From Hyphomicrobiales bacterium (GTDB lineage Bacteria > Pseudomonadota > Alphaproteobacteria > Rhizobiales > Xanthobacteraceae): 45,420 bases of DNA. Position 1 is the first letter of the stretch. Each line of letters opens with the position of its first letter. Shown here piece after piece: positions 1-8,184 of the stretch. A program made the position numbers and the translations under genes. Under the pieces are notes generated by a model that saw only the letters and a list, made by a program, of their open reading frames with translations, did not search any database and was not told the DNA's origin. The stretch is taken from assembly GCA_021730985.1 (NCBI GenBank), contig JAKFYI010000017.1:1-45420 (forward strand), written 5' to 3'.

Positions 1-49
1 CACCCGGATTGCTTCGCAATCCGACCTCTCCCCACAAGCGGGGAGAGGT
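1..49. repeat. 3' part of dispersed palindromic repeat (119-bp family)
   Basis: The first 49 bases correspond in length and layout to the last 49 bases of the 119-bp repeats at 3148-3266 and 14611-14729: a CACCCGG lead, a short stem, then the hairpin ACCTCTCCCC/GGGGAGAGGT. The middle differs: here CGGATTGC-TTC-GCAATCCG is a perfect hairpin, whereas the other copies carry a GCTCGCTGCGCTCG version. The window therefore begins inside a third, diverged copy. It lies downstream of the aldo/keto reductase gene, where such hairpins may act on the mRNA end. Confidence 0.7.
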
Positions 50-75
50 GAAGGAAGATAGAGCGTGGCGCTTTG

Positions 76-1011
76 TCATGCTGTGGTCTTATCGATTTCG
101 TCGAGCACCGCAGCCGACGGCCGCCGTTCGCTCGCCCGCACGTTCTGCTCGATTTGCTCCGGCTTGGTGGCGCCCGCGATCACGCTTGCGACCACAGGCT
201 TGCCGAGCAGCCAGCCGAACGCCAGCTCCAGCATGGAGTGGCCGGTCTTCGCGGCGACCGCACCGATCCGCTCAACCAGAGTCCAGTTGCGGTCGTTGAT
301 GAATTCGCTGTGGCCGCTGCTGTAGGCGAGGCGCGCATCCTTCGGCATCGGCGTGCCGCGCTTGTACTTTCCGGTCAGGAGCCCGCTGGCGAGCGGAAAG
401 TATGGCAACAGGCTGAGGCGGTGCTTTTCCATAGCAGGGATGACGCTCCGCTCAAGCTCGCGCACCAGCAGACTGTACTCGTCCTGGCATGAAACAAACG
501 GCGTCAGCTTGCCGCGCGCCGCTGCGGCTTGCGCCTCGTTCACCTGTTCGGCGGAGAAGTTCGAGCAGCCGATCGCGCGCACCTTGCCCTGCCGCACCAG
601 GTCGTCGAGCCCGCGCAGCGTTTCTTCGATCGGCGTGTTCGGGTCGGGATAGTGCACCTGGTAGAGATCGATCCAGTCGGTGTTGAGCCGCTTCAGGCTG
701 GCCTCGGCCGCCTTCGTGACATAGTGGCGCGAGGCTCCGCCCGAGCCCGGCTCCTTCATCGGCAGACCGAACTTGGTCGCCAGCACCACGTCCTTGCGGC
801 GGGAGCCGAGAATGCGGCCGAGAAAGGCCTCCGAGCCGCCCTTGTTGCCATAGGCGTCGGCGGTGTCGATCAGCGTGACGCCAAGATCGAGCGCCCTGTG
901 CACGACCGCGCGCACGGTCGCGATGTCTGTCATCCGGCCGCCGAAGTTGTTGCAGCCGAGCCCGACGGCCGAGACGGTGATGCTGGAGTTGCCGAGTTTG
1001 CGTTGTTCCAT
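76..1011 (-). CDS. Aldo/keto reductase
   Basis: 311 aa, a full-length (beta/alpha)8 NADPH-dependent oxidoreductase that reduces aldehydes or ketones to alcohols in the cytoplasm. Visible signatures are the N-terminal VGLGCNNFGG strand, LIDTADAYGNKGGSE with the catalytic Asp and Tyr, the Lys in VVLATKFG and the His in DLYQVHYPD, a complete Asp/Tyr/Lys/His tetrad. A C-terminal SVIAGATKPEQIEQN fits the cofactor phosphate-binding segment. The ATG start has GGAGAG about 9 bases upstream. Substrate is not deducible. It reads in the same direction as the three genes upstream but is separated from them by a palindromic repeat. Confidence 0.9.
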   Translation of the reverse strand: MEQRKLGNSSITVSAVGLGCNNFGGRMTDIATVRAVVHRALDLGVTLIDTADAYGNKGGSEAFLGRILGSRRKDVVLATKFGLPMKEPGSGGASRHYVTKAAEASLKRLNTDWIDLYQVHYPDPNTPIEETLRGLDDLVRQGKVRAIGCSNFSAEQVNEAQAAAARGKLTPFVSCQDEYSLLVRELERSVIPAMEKHRLSLLPYFPLASGLLTGKYKRGTPMPKDARLAYSSGHSEFINDRNWTLVERIGAVAAKTGHSMLELAFGWLLGKPVVASVIAGATKPEQIEQNVRASERRPSAAVLDEIDKTTA

Positions 1012-1030
1012 GCGACGATTGTCTCTCCGC

Positions 1031-1158
1031 CCTCATCCTGAGGAGCGCCCATGGCAGGGGCAGCCTGCGTATACTTGGCTGCGTGGGCGCGTCTCGAAGG
1101 ATCGAGGGCGGCCCCATCCTTCGAGACGCATTGCTCCGCAATGCTCCTTAGGATGAGG
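1031..1158. repeat. Dispersed palindromic repeat (CCTCATCCTGAGGAGC family)
   Basis: Outer arms 1031-1046 (CCTCATCCTGAGGAGC) and 1143-1158 (GCTCCTTAGGATGAGG) pair with each other, and inner arms 1089-1102 (GCGTCTCGAAGGAT) and 1116-1129 (ATCCTTCGAGACGC) form a perfect 14-bp stem. The whole element folds into a long composite hairpin. From memory, elements of this sequence are abundant between genes in Bradyrhizobium and its relatives. It fills almost the whole gap between the aldo/keto reductase and BKACE genes. Confidence 0.85.
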
Positions 1159-1169
1159 CCGGTTGAGAA

Positions 1170-2051
1170 TTATTGCGACCGCTGCAATCCCAGGATCTTC
1201 CGCGCCTCTTCCGGCGTTGCCACTTCGCGGCCGAGCCGCTGCGCGATGCCGACCATTCGGTCCACCAGCACCGCATTGTTCTTGGCGAACTCACCCGGCG
1301 CGATAAAGGGATTGTCCTCGTAGCCGACCCGCACATGGCCGCCGAGCGCCACCGCGAGCGCCAGAATCGACCACTGCTTCTCCGGGTTCATCACGCTGAC
1401 GTTCCAGATTACGTCCGGCGGCAGGTTGTCGACGAAGAACTGCAACGCCCGCTCGGTCGGCGGCATCCAGGTGCCGCCCGGCCAGCCGATGAACAGCGTG
1501 ACGTAGGTCTGCTTCTTCAGGTAACCGGCCTTGCGGACGAAATCGAGATGCCAGAACGCGCCGGTCTGGAAGCATTCGCACTCCAGCTTGACCTTGTGCT
1601 CCTCGGCGGCCTGCGCGTAGGCGATCAGCTCCTCGACCGGGTGGATCGCCATCATCCGCTTCGGCGGCAGCGTCGGCACCGGCTGGAAGTATTCGTCATG
1701 GGCGTTGAACGCGACCGCCATCATGTCGGGGCCGAGCTTCATCAGCTCGATCTTCTCCTCGATGCGGGCCGAGGCCACACCGTACTGCATGATCGTATCG
1801 ACCTTGTCGGTGATCATGTGATGCAGCTTCTTCCAGTCGGCGTGATGGATGCGCGACACCATCCGGCCGTCGGACTGGATGGTTTCTTCCAGTGTGCGGC
1901 GGCCGTGAATGTGCGAGATGGCGGCGCCGGCCTTGGCGGCGTCGACGTATTGCTGCGCGCAGGCCGCGATATCCTCCTGCGGCGGGCACAAATTGTTGTG
2001 CGGGTAGGACGTCCGCGAGTCGGCGGCCACCGTGATGATGAGCTTTTCCAT
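1170..2051 (-). CDS. BKACE-family beta-keto acid cleavage enzyme (DUF849)
   Basis: 293 aa, typical length for the Zn-dependent family that includes 3-keto-5-aminohexanoate cleavage enzyme, which condenses a beta-keto acid with acetyl-CoA to give acetoacetate and a new acyl-CoA. N-terminal IITVAADSRTSYPHNN, then AGAAISHIHGR with the HxH zinc motif, and the C-terminal VRVGYEDNPF, which carries the conserved Glu. The loop after HIHGR (TLEETIQSDGR) differs from the usual HARD pattern, so the substrate may be atypical. An AGGAAAG ribosome site precedes the ATG. The Gfo/Idh oxidoreductase gene lies 52 bases upstream on the same strand, suggesting cotranscription. Confidence 0.85.
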   Translation of the reverse strand: MEKLIITVAADSRTSYPHNNLCPPQEDIAACAQQYVDAAKAGAAISHIHGRRTLEETIQSDGRMVSRIHHADWKKLHHMITDKVDTIMQYGVASARIEEKIELMKLGPDMMAVAFNAHDEYFQPVPTLPPKRMMAIHPVEELIAYAQAAEEHKVKLECECFQTGAFWHLDFVRKAGYLKKQTYVTLFIGWPGGTWMPPTERALQFFVDNLPPDVIWNVSVMNPEKQWSILALAVALGGHVRVGYEDNPFIAPGEFAKNNAVLVDRMVGIAQRLGREVATPEEARKILGLQRSQ

Positions 2052-2069
2052 AGCGCTTTCCTGTTTCTT

Positions 2070-2102
2070 GCGTCATCCGCAGGTCAAGCCCGCGCATGAC
2101 GC
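2070..2102. repeat. Short relic of GTCATGCCC-type palindrome
   Basis: GCGTCAT at 2070-2076 is complementary to ATGACGC at 2096-2102, with CAGGTCAAGCCCGCGC between. This is the end structure of the repeat family at 10214, 23153 and 32812, reduced to about 33 bases. It sits between the stop of the oxidoreductase gene and the start of the BKACE gene. Confidence 0.5.
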
Positions 2103-2103
2103 C

Positions 2104-3114
2104 TCACTCCACTGTCTCGATCTTGCCGCTTCTTCCAGACTTCACGATGGCATCGAACACCGCCATGCCGTGCAGCACCTGGCCGATTGCAACGGGGTAG
2201 GGGCTTTTCTGCGCGATGGCGCGGCCGAACGCGTTCATCTCGGCGTGCAGCATGTCGAAGGTCGGATGCTCGACGATCTCGTCCGGCGGCGCGGTGACCG
2301 GTCCGGTCGGCGCCACGATCGACGTCGGCACGAAGCGGATCCGTCCCAGGTTGGGCGTGGAGATTTCGGCCAATCCCTTGGTGCCGAATAGCGTGAAGCT
2401 GAAGGTGGTCGCGGTGGCGACCGAGCAGAACAACAGGCCGGTCGCGCCGCTTTCGAACCGCAGCACGATGCTCGAGGTGTCGTCGGAGGGGCCGGGAATG
2501 TAGCGCGCGGTGGTGCAGAGTACGTCGCGCACCCGGCCGCCGAACTCGATCATGTGGTCGATGGAGTGCACGCCGACGGCGGTGATGGCGCCGCCCGGCG
2601 CCTCGTCGGGCTGCGCCCGCCAGTTGTCGGCTGCGATGAACTGTCCGGTGCTGGTGGTGTGCTGCGCCACCAGCGACATCACCTGGCCGAGCCGACCTTC
2701 GGCCAGCCGCTTGCGGACTTCGGCGACCGAGGGATGAAAGCGGCGGTTGAACCCGACCGCGATCATGACGCCGGCCTTCGCCGCCGCATTCACCGCGGCC
2801 TTGGCGCTGGGCAGGTCGAGCGTGAGCGGCTTCTGCACATGAATGTGCTTGCCGGCGGCCGCCGCCTGCATCACCTGCTCGGCGTGCTGGCTGTGCGGCG
2901 TCGCCAGCACCACCGCGTCGATGGATGTGTCGGCGAGGATTTCGGCGTAGCTGTCGCGCAGCGGGATGTTCTTGTCGCGGCAGAATTCCTCGGCGCTGGC
3001 GCGTGTTCGGGTGTAGGCGGCCGCGAATTCGATGTCGTGGCTCTTGCCGTGCACGGCGTTGACCTGCGAGCGGCCCCAGCGTCCCAGACCGATGATGGCG
3101 GCGCGGATGGTCAT
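2104..3114 (-). CDS. Gfo/Idh/MocA family oxidoreductase
   Basis: 336 aa NAD(P)-dependent dehydrogenase. The N-terminal Rossmann fold opens with AAIIGLGRWGRSQ, followed by DAVVLATPHSQHAEQ and the family's EKP-like motif seen here as HVQKPLTL, with the catalytic-site Lys kept. The C-terminal alpha/beta domain carries GVHSIDHM, where the His is the usual proton donor. Members oxidise sugars, inositols or, as LigC, hemiacetals of aromatic ring-fission products. Nothing here fixes the substrate. Its partner downstream is the BKACE enzyme, so a role in oxidising a hydroxy acid to the keto acid for cleavage is plausible but is inference. Confidence 0.85.
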   Translation of the reverse strand: MTIRAAIIGLGRWGRSQVNAVHGKSHDIEFAAAYTRTRASAEEFCRDKNIPLRDSYAEILADTSIDAVVLATPHSQHAEQVMQAAAAGKHIHVQKPLTLDLPSAKAAVNAAAKAGVMIAVGFNRRFHPSVAEVRKRLAEGRLGQVMSLVAQHTTSTGQFIAADNWRAQPDEAPGGAITAVGVHSIDHMIEFGGRVRDVLCTTARYIPGPSDDTSSIVLRFESGATGLLFCSVATATTFSFTLFGTKGLAEISTPNLGRIRFVPTSIVAPTGPVTAPPDEIVEHPTFDMLHAEMNAFGRAIAQKSPYPVAIGQVLHGMAVFDAIVKSGRSGKIETVE

Positions 3115-3147
3115 GGGATGTTGACGTAGGCACGCGGGCGGTGCGCT

Positions 3148-3266
3148 CCCTCTCCCCGCTTGCGGGGAGAGGGTTTGGGTGAGGGGGTACAGTTCCCACG
3201 ACGGACCTGTACCCCCTCACCCGGCTCGCTGCGCTCGCCGACCTCTCCCCGCAAGCGGGGAGAGGT
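3148..3266. repeat. 119-bp composite palindromic repeat, copy 1
   Basis: Two hairpins, CCCTCTCCCCGC/GCGGGGAGAGGG at the left and ACCTCTCCCCGC/GCGGGGAGAGGT at the right, flank a longer stem in which GAGGGGGTACAG pairs with CTGTACCCCCTC. Copy 2 at 14611-14729 has the same length and the same layout, and the window start carries the last 49 bases of a third. It fills most of the 187-base gap between the CocE/NonD hydrolase and the Gfo/Idh gene, so any cotranscription would run through it. Confidence 0.9.
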
Positions 3267-3301
3267 GACCGAGCACGCGGCTGCGCTGTGCCTTGTTTTC
3301 A

Positions 3302-5035
3302 TCACGCCTGCTTCGGAATGATCGGCAGCAGCACATACGGCGCGAACTTGTCGCCGAAATGCAGCGTGTTCTTGCCGCCGAAAATCTCCGGCGGGCGGTC
3401 GAGCGGGTTGGTGTGGGTGAAGGGGCCGACGCCCTTCATCGTGTAGGGCGCATAGGGCAGCGCCGCGTCGGTGCCGTCGTATTCGTAGTCCTTGCCGCGC
3501 ACCGAGAGCGCCAGCCGATAACCTTTCGGCACCACGATCGAGGTCGGCCAGATCTCGACGTCGAGCTCGGCCGGCTCGCCAGGGGTCAGCGGCCACAGCT
3601 CGTCGTGAGTGTGCCAGGGCCGGTACGGCTTGCTCTCGTTCGGATCGAGCTTGCGGTGCGAGGCGCGCAGCCAGCCGAGCCCGACCGGCGTGCGCGGATC
3701 GTTCGAGCCGATGAAGACGACCTCCTTGCCCTGCGGGTCGAACACACGCAGCACCAGGAACAGGTCGGCATCGGTGGTGTCGGACGAGACGAATAGCTTG
3801 GCGGCGACCGGGCCTGTGATCTCCATATCCTCGGCCATCGGCTCGGTGGAGAACGTCACGCCGTCGCTCGATGTCTCGTAGGTCACGGTGGCCGCGTCCT
3901 CGGGTGGCGCGAGATCGAGCTCACGGTCCGAATGCAGATAGAGTTTGGTCCATTGCGTGCGTGCGATCGGCCATTCGTTCTCGGCGCGCAGCACGAACTT
4001 CTCGCCGGGATGGCGGATGTTGAGCAGCACCTTGGGCTGCTTGTCCCAGCCGTTGTCGATGCCCTTGAGGAAGTGGTCGAGGAACTTCTTCTGCAGGTCC
4101 TGGCCGTACTTGGCGTAGAACAGCGTGAAGTGCGTGTCGCCGTGCACCTCCAGCCATTTGTTCTTGGAGCCGGCGCGCAGGAAGCCTTCGAAGTTGCCGC
4201 GCGGATGCAAGCCCATGCCGCCCCAGTTGGCGGCGGAGAAGATCGGCGCCTCCATGTCTTCGAATTTCGGCAGCCGCGCCTTGTAGTAGTCGTCGATCAG
4301 CCGGTGGCGCAGCGCGTCGCCGTCGCAGTCGGCACGGTTCTTCTTCAACTCATCATCGGACAGCGTGAGCGGGCCGGCGACCGGCTCGCCGGTGACGACG
4401 CTCTTGGCGCCGCGTTCGCCCACGCCGTGCTGCACGGCGGTGACCTGGCGCGGATACCAGCTCGAGAAGAAATCCGAGAGGATGCCGCCGTGGCGGCACA
4501 GCTCGCGGTAATAGTCCGAGTAGCCTTCCCAGATGCACAGCGCGGCCAGGTGCTTCGGCCTGTGGGGGGCCGCATGCCACTGGTTGGTCGAGTAGTACGA
4601 AATCCCGTGCAGGGCGACCTTGCCGTTCGACCAGGGCTGCACGCCGGCCCAGTCCACGCTGAGCGCGATGTCCTTCGCCTCACGCGGCGACCAGACTTCG
4701 AGATGGCCCGGTGAGCGGCCCGCGCCGCGGGAATCGACCCGCACCAGCACGTAGTCGAGCGGCACCCATTTCTCGGGGTCGAACAGCTCCCAGTTCTGGT
4801 GAACGTTGCTGGAGCCTTCCAGCACGTCGGGCGCAGCCTTGACGATGCGGGTCCACTGGCTCTTGTAGCCCTCCTGCATCGACAGGCCCTTGGCGTAGGG
4901 TCCGTAGCTCAGGATCACCGGGTATTTGCCGTCGGCGATGGGGCGGAACACATCGCAGCGCAGCACCACGCCATCGTCCATCTCGATCGGGGCGTCCCAA
5001 TCGATCTTCATTCCTTCGCGAATTTCGGATTTCAT
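3302..5035 (-). CDS. CocE/NonD family serine hydrolase
   Basis: 577 aa alpha/beta-hydrolase with a C-terminal jelly-roll, the layout of cocaine esterase and X-Pro dipeptidyl peptidase relatives, hydrolysing esters or amides. Around residues 140-150 is KVALHGISYYS, the GxSYx nucleophile elbow with Ser146. DSRGAGRSPG near 101-110 is the typical oxyanion-side motif and HGDTHFTLFY supplies a candidate catalytic His. The beta-rich C-terminus contains KLYLHSDRELDLAPP. No signal peptide, so cytoplasmic. I chose ATG 5035 (MKSEIREGMK); a 29-residue extension to 5122 is Arg-rich and would overlap the divergent thiolase gene. The usual GWYD acid region reads ANWGGMGLH here. Confidence 0.85.
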   Translation of the reverse strand: MKSEIREGMKIDWDAPIEMDDGVVLRCDVFRPIADGKYPVILSYGPYAKGLSMQEGYKSQWTRIVKAAPDVLEGSSNVHQNWELFDPEKWVPLDYVLVRVDSRGAGRSPGHLEVWSPREAKDIALSVDWAGVQPWSNGKVALHGISYYSTNQWHAAPHRPKHLAALCIWEGYSDYYRELCRHGGILSDFFSSWYPRQVTAVQHGVGERGAKSVVTGEPVAGPLTLSDDELKKNRADCDGDALRHRLIDDYYKARLPKFEDMEAPIFSAANWGGMGLHPRGNFEGFLRAGSKNKWLEVHGDTHFTLFYAKYGQDLQKKFLDHFLKGIDNGWDKQPKVLLNIRHPGEKFVLRAENEWPIARTQWTKLYLHSDRELDLAPPEDAATVTYETSSDGVTFSTEPMAEDMEITGPVAAKLFVSSDTTDADLFLVLRVFDPQGKEVVFIGSNDPRTPVGLGWLRASHRKLDPNESKPYRPWHTHDELWPLTPGEPAELDVEIWPTSIVVPKGYRLALSVRGKDYEYDGTDAALPYAPYTMKGVGPFTHTNPLDRPPEIFGGKNTLHFGDKFAPYVLLPIIPKQA

Positions 5036-5113
5036 GGGCACGCGGTTACTGTTGGAGCGGGCACGGGCCCGAAAGCTAACATCGAAGCTGCGAAGGACGA
5101 AAGGGCGTCGCTC

Positions 5114-6268
5114 ATGTTCCAAAACGCCGCCATCATCGGCGTCGGCCAGTCGGCCTACACGCGGCGGCCCGAACCCGGCCAGACCGCGCTGACCTTCATG
5201 CGCGATGCGGTTGTGGCCGCGCTCAAGGACGCGGAGGTGGACGCCTCCGACATCCAGGGCATGGCGGTGGCGTCATTCTCGATGGCGCCGGACGCTGCGG
5301 TCGATCTGGCCTGGAAGCTCGGCCTGTCGCTGCGCTGGCTGGTGCAGGACACCAACGGCGGCTCCTCCGCGGTGAGCATGTTGGGCCATGCGCTGCGCAC
5401 GGTGGAGAGCGGCTACGCCACGCCGATCCTGCTGATCGGCGGCGATGCCACCGGGCTCGCGGGCTATGCCAAGGTGGCGGCGAACTTCAACACGGTGACG
5501 CAGAAGCATCTGGCGCCGCTTGGTCACGGCGGGCCGAACGGCGTCTATGCGCTGGTCGCGGCGCGGCAGATGAAGAAATATGGCCTGGAGAAATCGGACT
5601 ATGGCCACATCGCCGTGTCGCAGCGCAAATGGGCGGCGGGCAATCCCAATGCGGTGTATCGCACGCCGATGACGATGGAGGAGTACCTCGCCGCTCCCAT
5701 GGTGGCCGATCCGCTGTCGCGCTACGACTGCGTGCCGGTGATCGCGGGCGCGCAGGCGATCGTGGTGGGGCGCAGCGAGCAGGCGCCGAAGTCGCGGCCT
5801 CCCGTGCGCGTGCGCGCGATCCGGCACAGCTTCAACCACGATCACCAGCAGGGCGACGGGCTGCAGACCGGGATTTCGGCGTTCGCGGACGAGCTGTGGC
5901 GCATGGCAGGCGTGCAGCCGGCCGACATCGACCTCGCCAGCATCTACGACGACTATCCGACCATGGTGCTGGCGCAGATCAACGATCTCAGACTGATTCC
6001 CGGCAACGACATCGCGAAATTCTGCCGCACGGTGATCGCGAACCGCACGCTGCCGATCAACACCTGGGGCGGCATGCTGTCGGCCGGGCAGCCCGGCGGT
6101 CACGCCGGCGGCATGAACGGAATTTCAGAGGCGGTGTTGCAGCTACAGGGCCGCGCCGATGCGCGGCAGGTGAAGGACGCCGAACTCGCGGTGGTCACCG
6201 GCTACGGCATGACCATGTACCGTTACGGCGGCACCGCGGGCGCTGCGATTCTGGTGCGCGGATCATGA
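5114..6268 (+). CDS. Thiolase-fold protein lacking the nucleophilic Cys (lipid-transfer/SCP-x type)
   Basis: 384 aa. The fold is clear from AAIIGVGQSAYTRR at the N-terminus, IYDDYPTMVLAQINDL near 280, LPINTWGGMLSAG, and GGHAGGMNGISEAV with the active-site His. Where degradative thiolases have Cys (xxCxSG), this protein reads DTNGGSSAVSML (residues 79-90), with no Cys nearby. The second Cys region near the C-terminus reads GYGMTMYRYGGTAGAAIL. Cys-less homologues such as Ltp2 act as retro-aldolases with a DUF35 partner, and the next gene is a DUF35 protein overlapping by ATGA. Start at ATG 5114; upstream codons in frame cover the divergent hydrolase start and were discarded. Acyl-CoA substrate unknown. 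Confidence 0.85.
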   Translation: MFQNAAIIGVGQSAYTRRPEPGQTALTFMRDAVVAALKDAEVDASDIQGMAVASFSMAPDAAVDLAWKLGLSLRWLVQDTNGGSSAVSMLGHALRTVESGYATPILLIGGDATGLAGYAKVAANFNTVTQKHLAPLGHGGPNGVYALVAARQMKKYGLEKSDYGHIAVSQRKWAAGNPNAVYRTPMTMEEYLAAPMVADPLSRYDCVPVIAGAQAIVVGRSEQAPKSRPPVRVRAIRHSFNHDHQQGDGLQTGISAFADELWRMAGVQPADIDLASIYDDYPTMVLAQINDLRLIPGNDIAKFCRTVIANRTLPINTWGGMLSAGQPGGHAGGMNGISEAVLQLQGRADARQVKDAELAVVTGYGMTMYRYGGTAGAAILVRGS

Positions 6269-6591
6269 GCGCGGAAACGGCAGGCGTCACCATCTGGCGC
6301 TGCACGAACTGCGGCGGCGGATTTTTTCCCGAGCCGCTTTTGTGTCCGCGCTGTCATGGGCCAGCGTTCACGATGGACACGGTGCATGAGGGCGTGGTGG
6401 AGGAGATTTCCGTCATCCGCCACATGCTGGGCCAGGAGAACTGGCAGCCGCGCCGCATCGCCAGCGTGCGCACGGCGGACGGCCCGTTGATGACCGTCGG
6501 TCTGCGCGACGAATCCGGGCCGGGGGCCAGGATCGAGCTATTTCAGGAAGGCGAGGCGCCGTTTGGGCGGGCGAAGACACGCCAAGCGTAG
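6265..6591 (+). CDS. Zn-ribbon OB-fold protein (DUF35/ChsH2-like)
   Basis: 108 aa, small accessory subunit of thiolase-type enzymes. An N-terminal rubredoxin-like zinc ribbon is visible as CTNC (Cys13, Cys16) and CPRC (Cys27, Cys30), followed by an OB-fold with RRIASVRTADGPLMTVGL. In HMG-CoA synthase and sterol side-chain lyase complexes such proteins position the acyl-CoA or channel product. The ATGA overlap with the thiolase-like gene (start 6265, thiolase stop 6266-6268) indicates translational coupling and a fixed stoichiometry. The C-terminal segment is Arg/Lys-containing and short. Confidence 0.9.
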   Translation: MSAETAGVTIWRCTNCGGGFFPEPLLCPRCHGPAFTMDTVHEGVVEEISVIRHMLGQENWQPRRIASVRTADGPLMTVGLRDESGPGARIELFQEGEAPFGRAKTRQA

Positions 6592-6680
6592 GCCGTCCGG
6601 CCCTTGCTGTCATGCCCTTGGCGGACTTACCATCGACGTGAAGTTGCAGCTTCCTGAGTGCATTTTTAGGGGCGTGACAC

Positions 6681-8162
6681 ATGAGTACGACCGCCAGCCA
6701 GTTGCCATTGCAGCAGCGCTTCACATCGCATCAAGGATCGTTCGCGAACCGGGCATCGACGCTCTTTCCTGTTTTCGTTCGTCCGACCGCCGACACCATC
6801 GTCGTCTTTCTCGACTACTGGCGAATCAAGAACGGGATCGAGAACGTGTCGTGCTTCATTCGCATTTATGACAGCGAAGGCAAGCTCGCGGCCCGGCACT
6901 CGATGGTCGTCAGCGACAGCCACAATGAAATATCACTCGGCAAGTTGCTCGGCACCGACAATTTCGAGGGGTTGGCGGAATTCGAGTTTGTCGGCGATCG
7001 CAATTTTTTGTTCGCGTTTCCCGCTGTCGTTGCCTTTTACCGCAGCGGCGAACGCTTCAGCGCGGTTCATTCATCGGGGCGCGTCCGTAATACCGACGAG
7101 CCGCGGCGGCCATCGCGCTCACAGGAGACCAACTGGACCTGCAAGTTCTCATCCGGCGTAACTCCGTTCGTTGCCCTCTTCAACGGCCCGCGCGCCGGAG
7201 CGCTCGGCGAGGTCGAGGTCCGGGTGCACGATGCTTCCGGCCGATGCGTCGCGCGGCAGTCGTCCGACTTTAATCTGTCGGCGCCGTTTGCCTCAAAGAT
7301 AGTGAAGATCGACGAGATGTTTGACGTCAGCCAATTCAATGACGACCATTTCATTTCCGTGAATGTACCGGACGACGACTTCTTCCCGCGGCTGGTGGTC
7401 GGTAATTTTCATCGCGACATCGAGTTTCTGGAGGCGACCCATAGCTTCTATTGGAGCGCGCTCGGGGACGACACGCTCCAGCCCGAAGAGGCGGAACTGC
7501 TGAGCTTTATTCCGGCGCCGAAGATCGCCGACCTTGATCTTGAAATGGTGTTCTTCCCGACCAATGCCCCCGCCGAGGTGGCCGCGACATTGCGGACAGC
7601 TTCGGAGGCGGGCGAGGCGCTGCATGAGACGGGTAAGTCCATCAAATGGAAGACCGGAGGCGGCGGTGCGGAACTTTGGCGCTACCAGGTCGATCCTGAC
7701 GTCGCGCTGGTCTCGTTCGATTTCCGCAACCAGGAACTCCCGGCGCGGTTGAACACCTCCTATCGCTACAAGGTCCGCGGCCGGAGTGGCGATTTCTGCA
7801 CCGATATCGCGACCGGGTCGCACGCGCATGTCTATCCGCCCAAGAGCACCCATTGGGGCCACGGGCTGATCTCGGACAAGTACGAAACCGTGGTTATGAT
7901 CCGCAACATCGCCCACAACCGCCGGGATGCGGGCAAGGCGTTGGCCGCGTTGTCGGTTTACGACGCTTCGGGACGGCGGGCGACGCGGACGATCTCGGTC
8001 GCTGAAGAATCGACGGAGTTCGTCTATCTTCGGGATATGGTCGGCTACGGCGATGATATACGCACCGTCTCGTGGTTCATGAGGGCGGACAATCCCAACC
8101 TCGAGGCCTTCTGGATCAGTTATTCGCCGGATGGCGGCATTTGCGGCGAACACGCCTTCTAA
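6681..8162 (+). CDS. Hypothetical protein with three related beta-rich modules
   Basis: 493 aa, no family recognised, no signal peptide or membrane segment. By eye it contains three copies of a motif: RIYDSEGKLAAR (61-72), RVHDASGRCVAR (181-192) and SVYDASGRRATR (425-436). Each follows a hydrophobic strand pair (TIVVFLDYWR, TPFVALFNGP, ETVVMIRNIA), and copies 1 and 2 are followed by an acidic/aromatic stretch (NFEGLAEFEFV, FNDDHFISVNV). This suggests a triplicated beta-sandwich. The middle region 280-400 is unique, and the C-terminus ends DGGICGEHAF. Composition looks less GC-rich than neighbours. It converges on a methyltransferase gene 22 bases away. Glycan or cell-surface roles are guesses. 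Confidence 0.75.
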   Translation: MSTTASQLPLQQRFTSHQGSFANRASTLFPVFVRPTADTIVVFLDYWRIKNGIENVSCFIRIYDSEGKLAARHSMVVSDSHNEISLGKLLGTDNFEGLAEFEFVGDRNFLFAFPAVVAFYRSGERFSAVHSSGRVRNTDEPRRPSRSQETNWTCKFSSGVTPFVALFNGPRAGALGEVEVRVHDASGRCVARQSSDFNLSAPFASKIVKIDEMFDVSQFNDDHFISVNVPDDDFFPRLVVGNFHRDIEFLEATHSFYWSALGDDTLQPEEAELLSFIPAPKIADLDLEMVFFPTNAPAEVAATLRTASEAGEALHETGKSIKWKTGGGGAELWRYQVDPDVALVSFDFRNQELPARLNTSYRYKVRGRSGDFCTDIATGSHAHVYPPKSTHWGHGLISDKYETVVMIRNIAHNRRDAGKALAALSVYDASGRRATRTISVAEESTEFVYLRDMVGYGDDIRTVSWFMRADNPNLEAFWISYSPDGGICGEHAF

Positions 8163-8184
8163 CGCTTTGGATGGTACAGTAGCG

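Noticed and set aside
3148..3266. CCCTCTCCCC hairpins considered as ordinary terminators
   Set aside because: The same 119-bp sequence recurs and contains several stems without T-runs, so it is better described as a dispersed repeat, even if it may affect transcripts.
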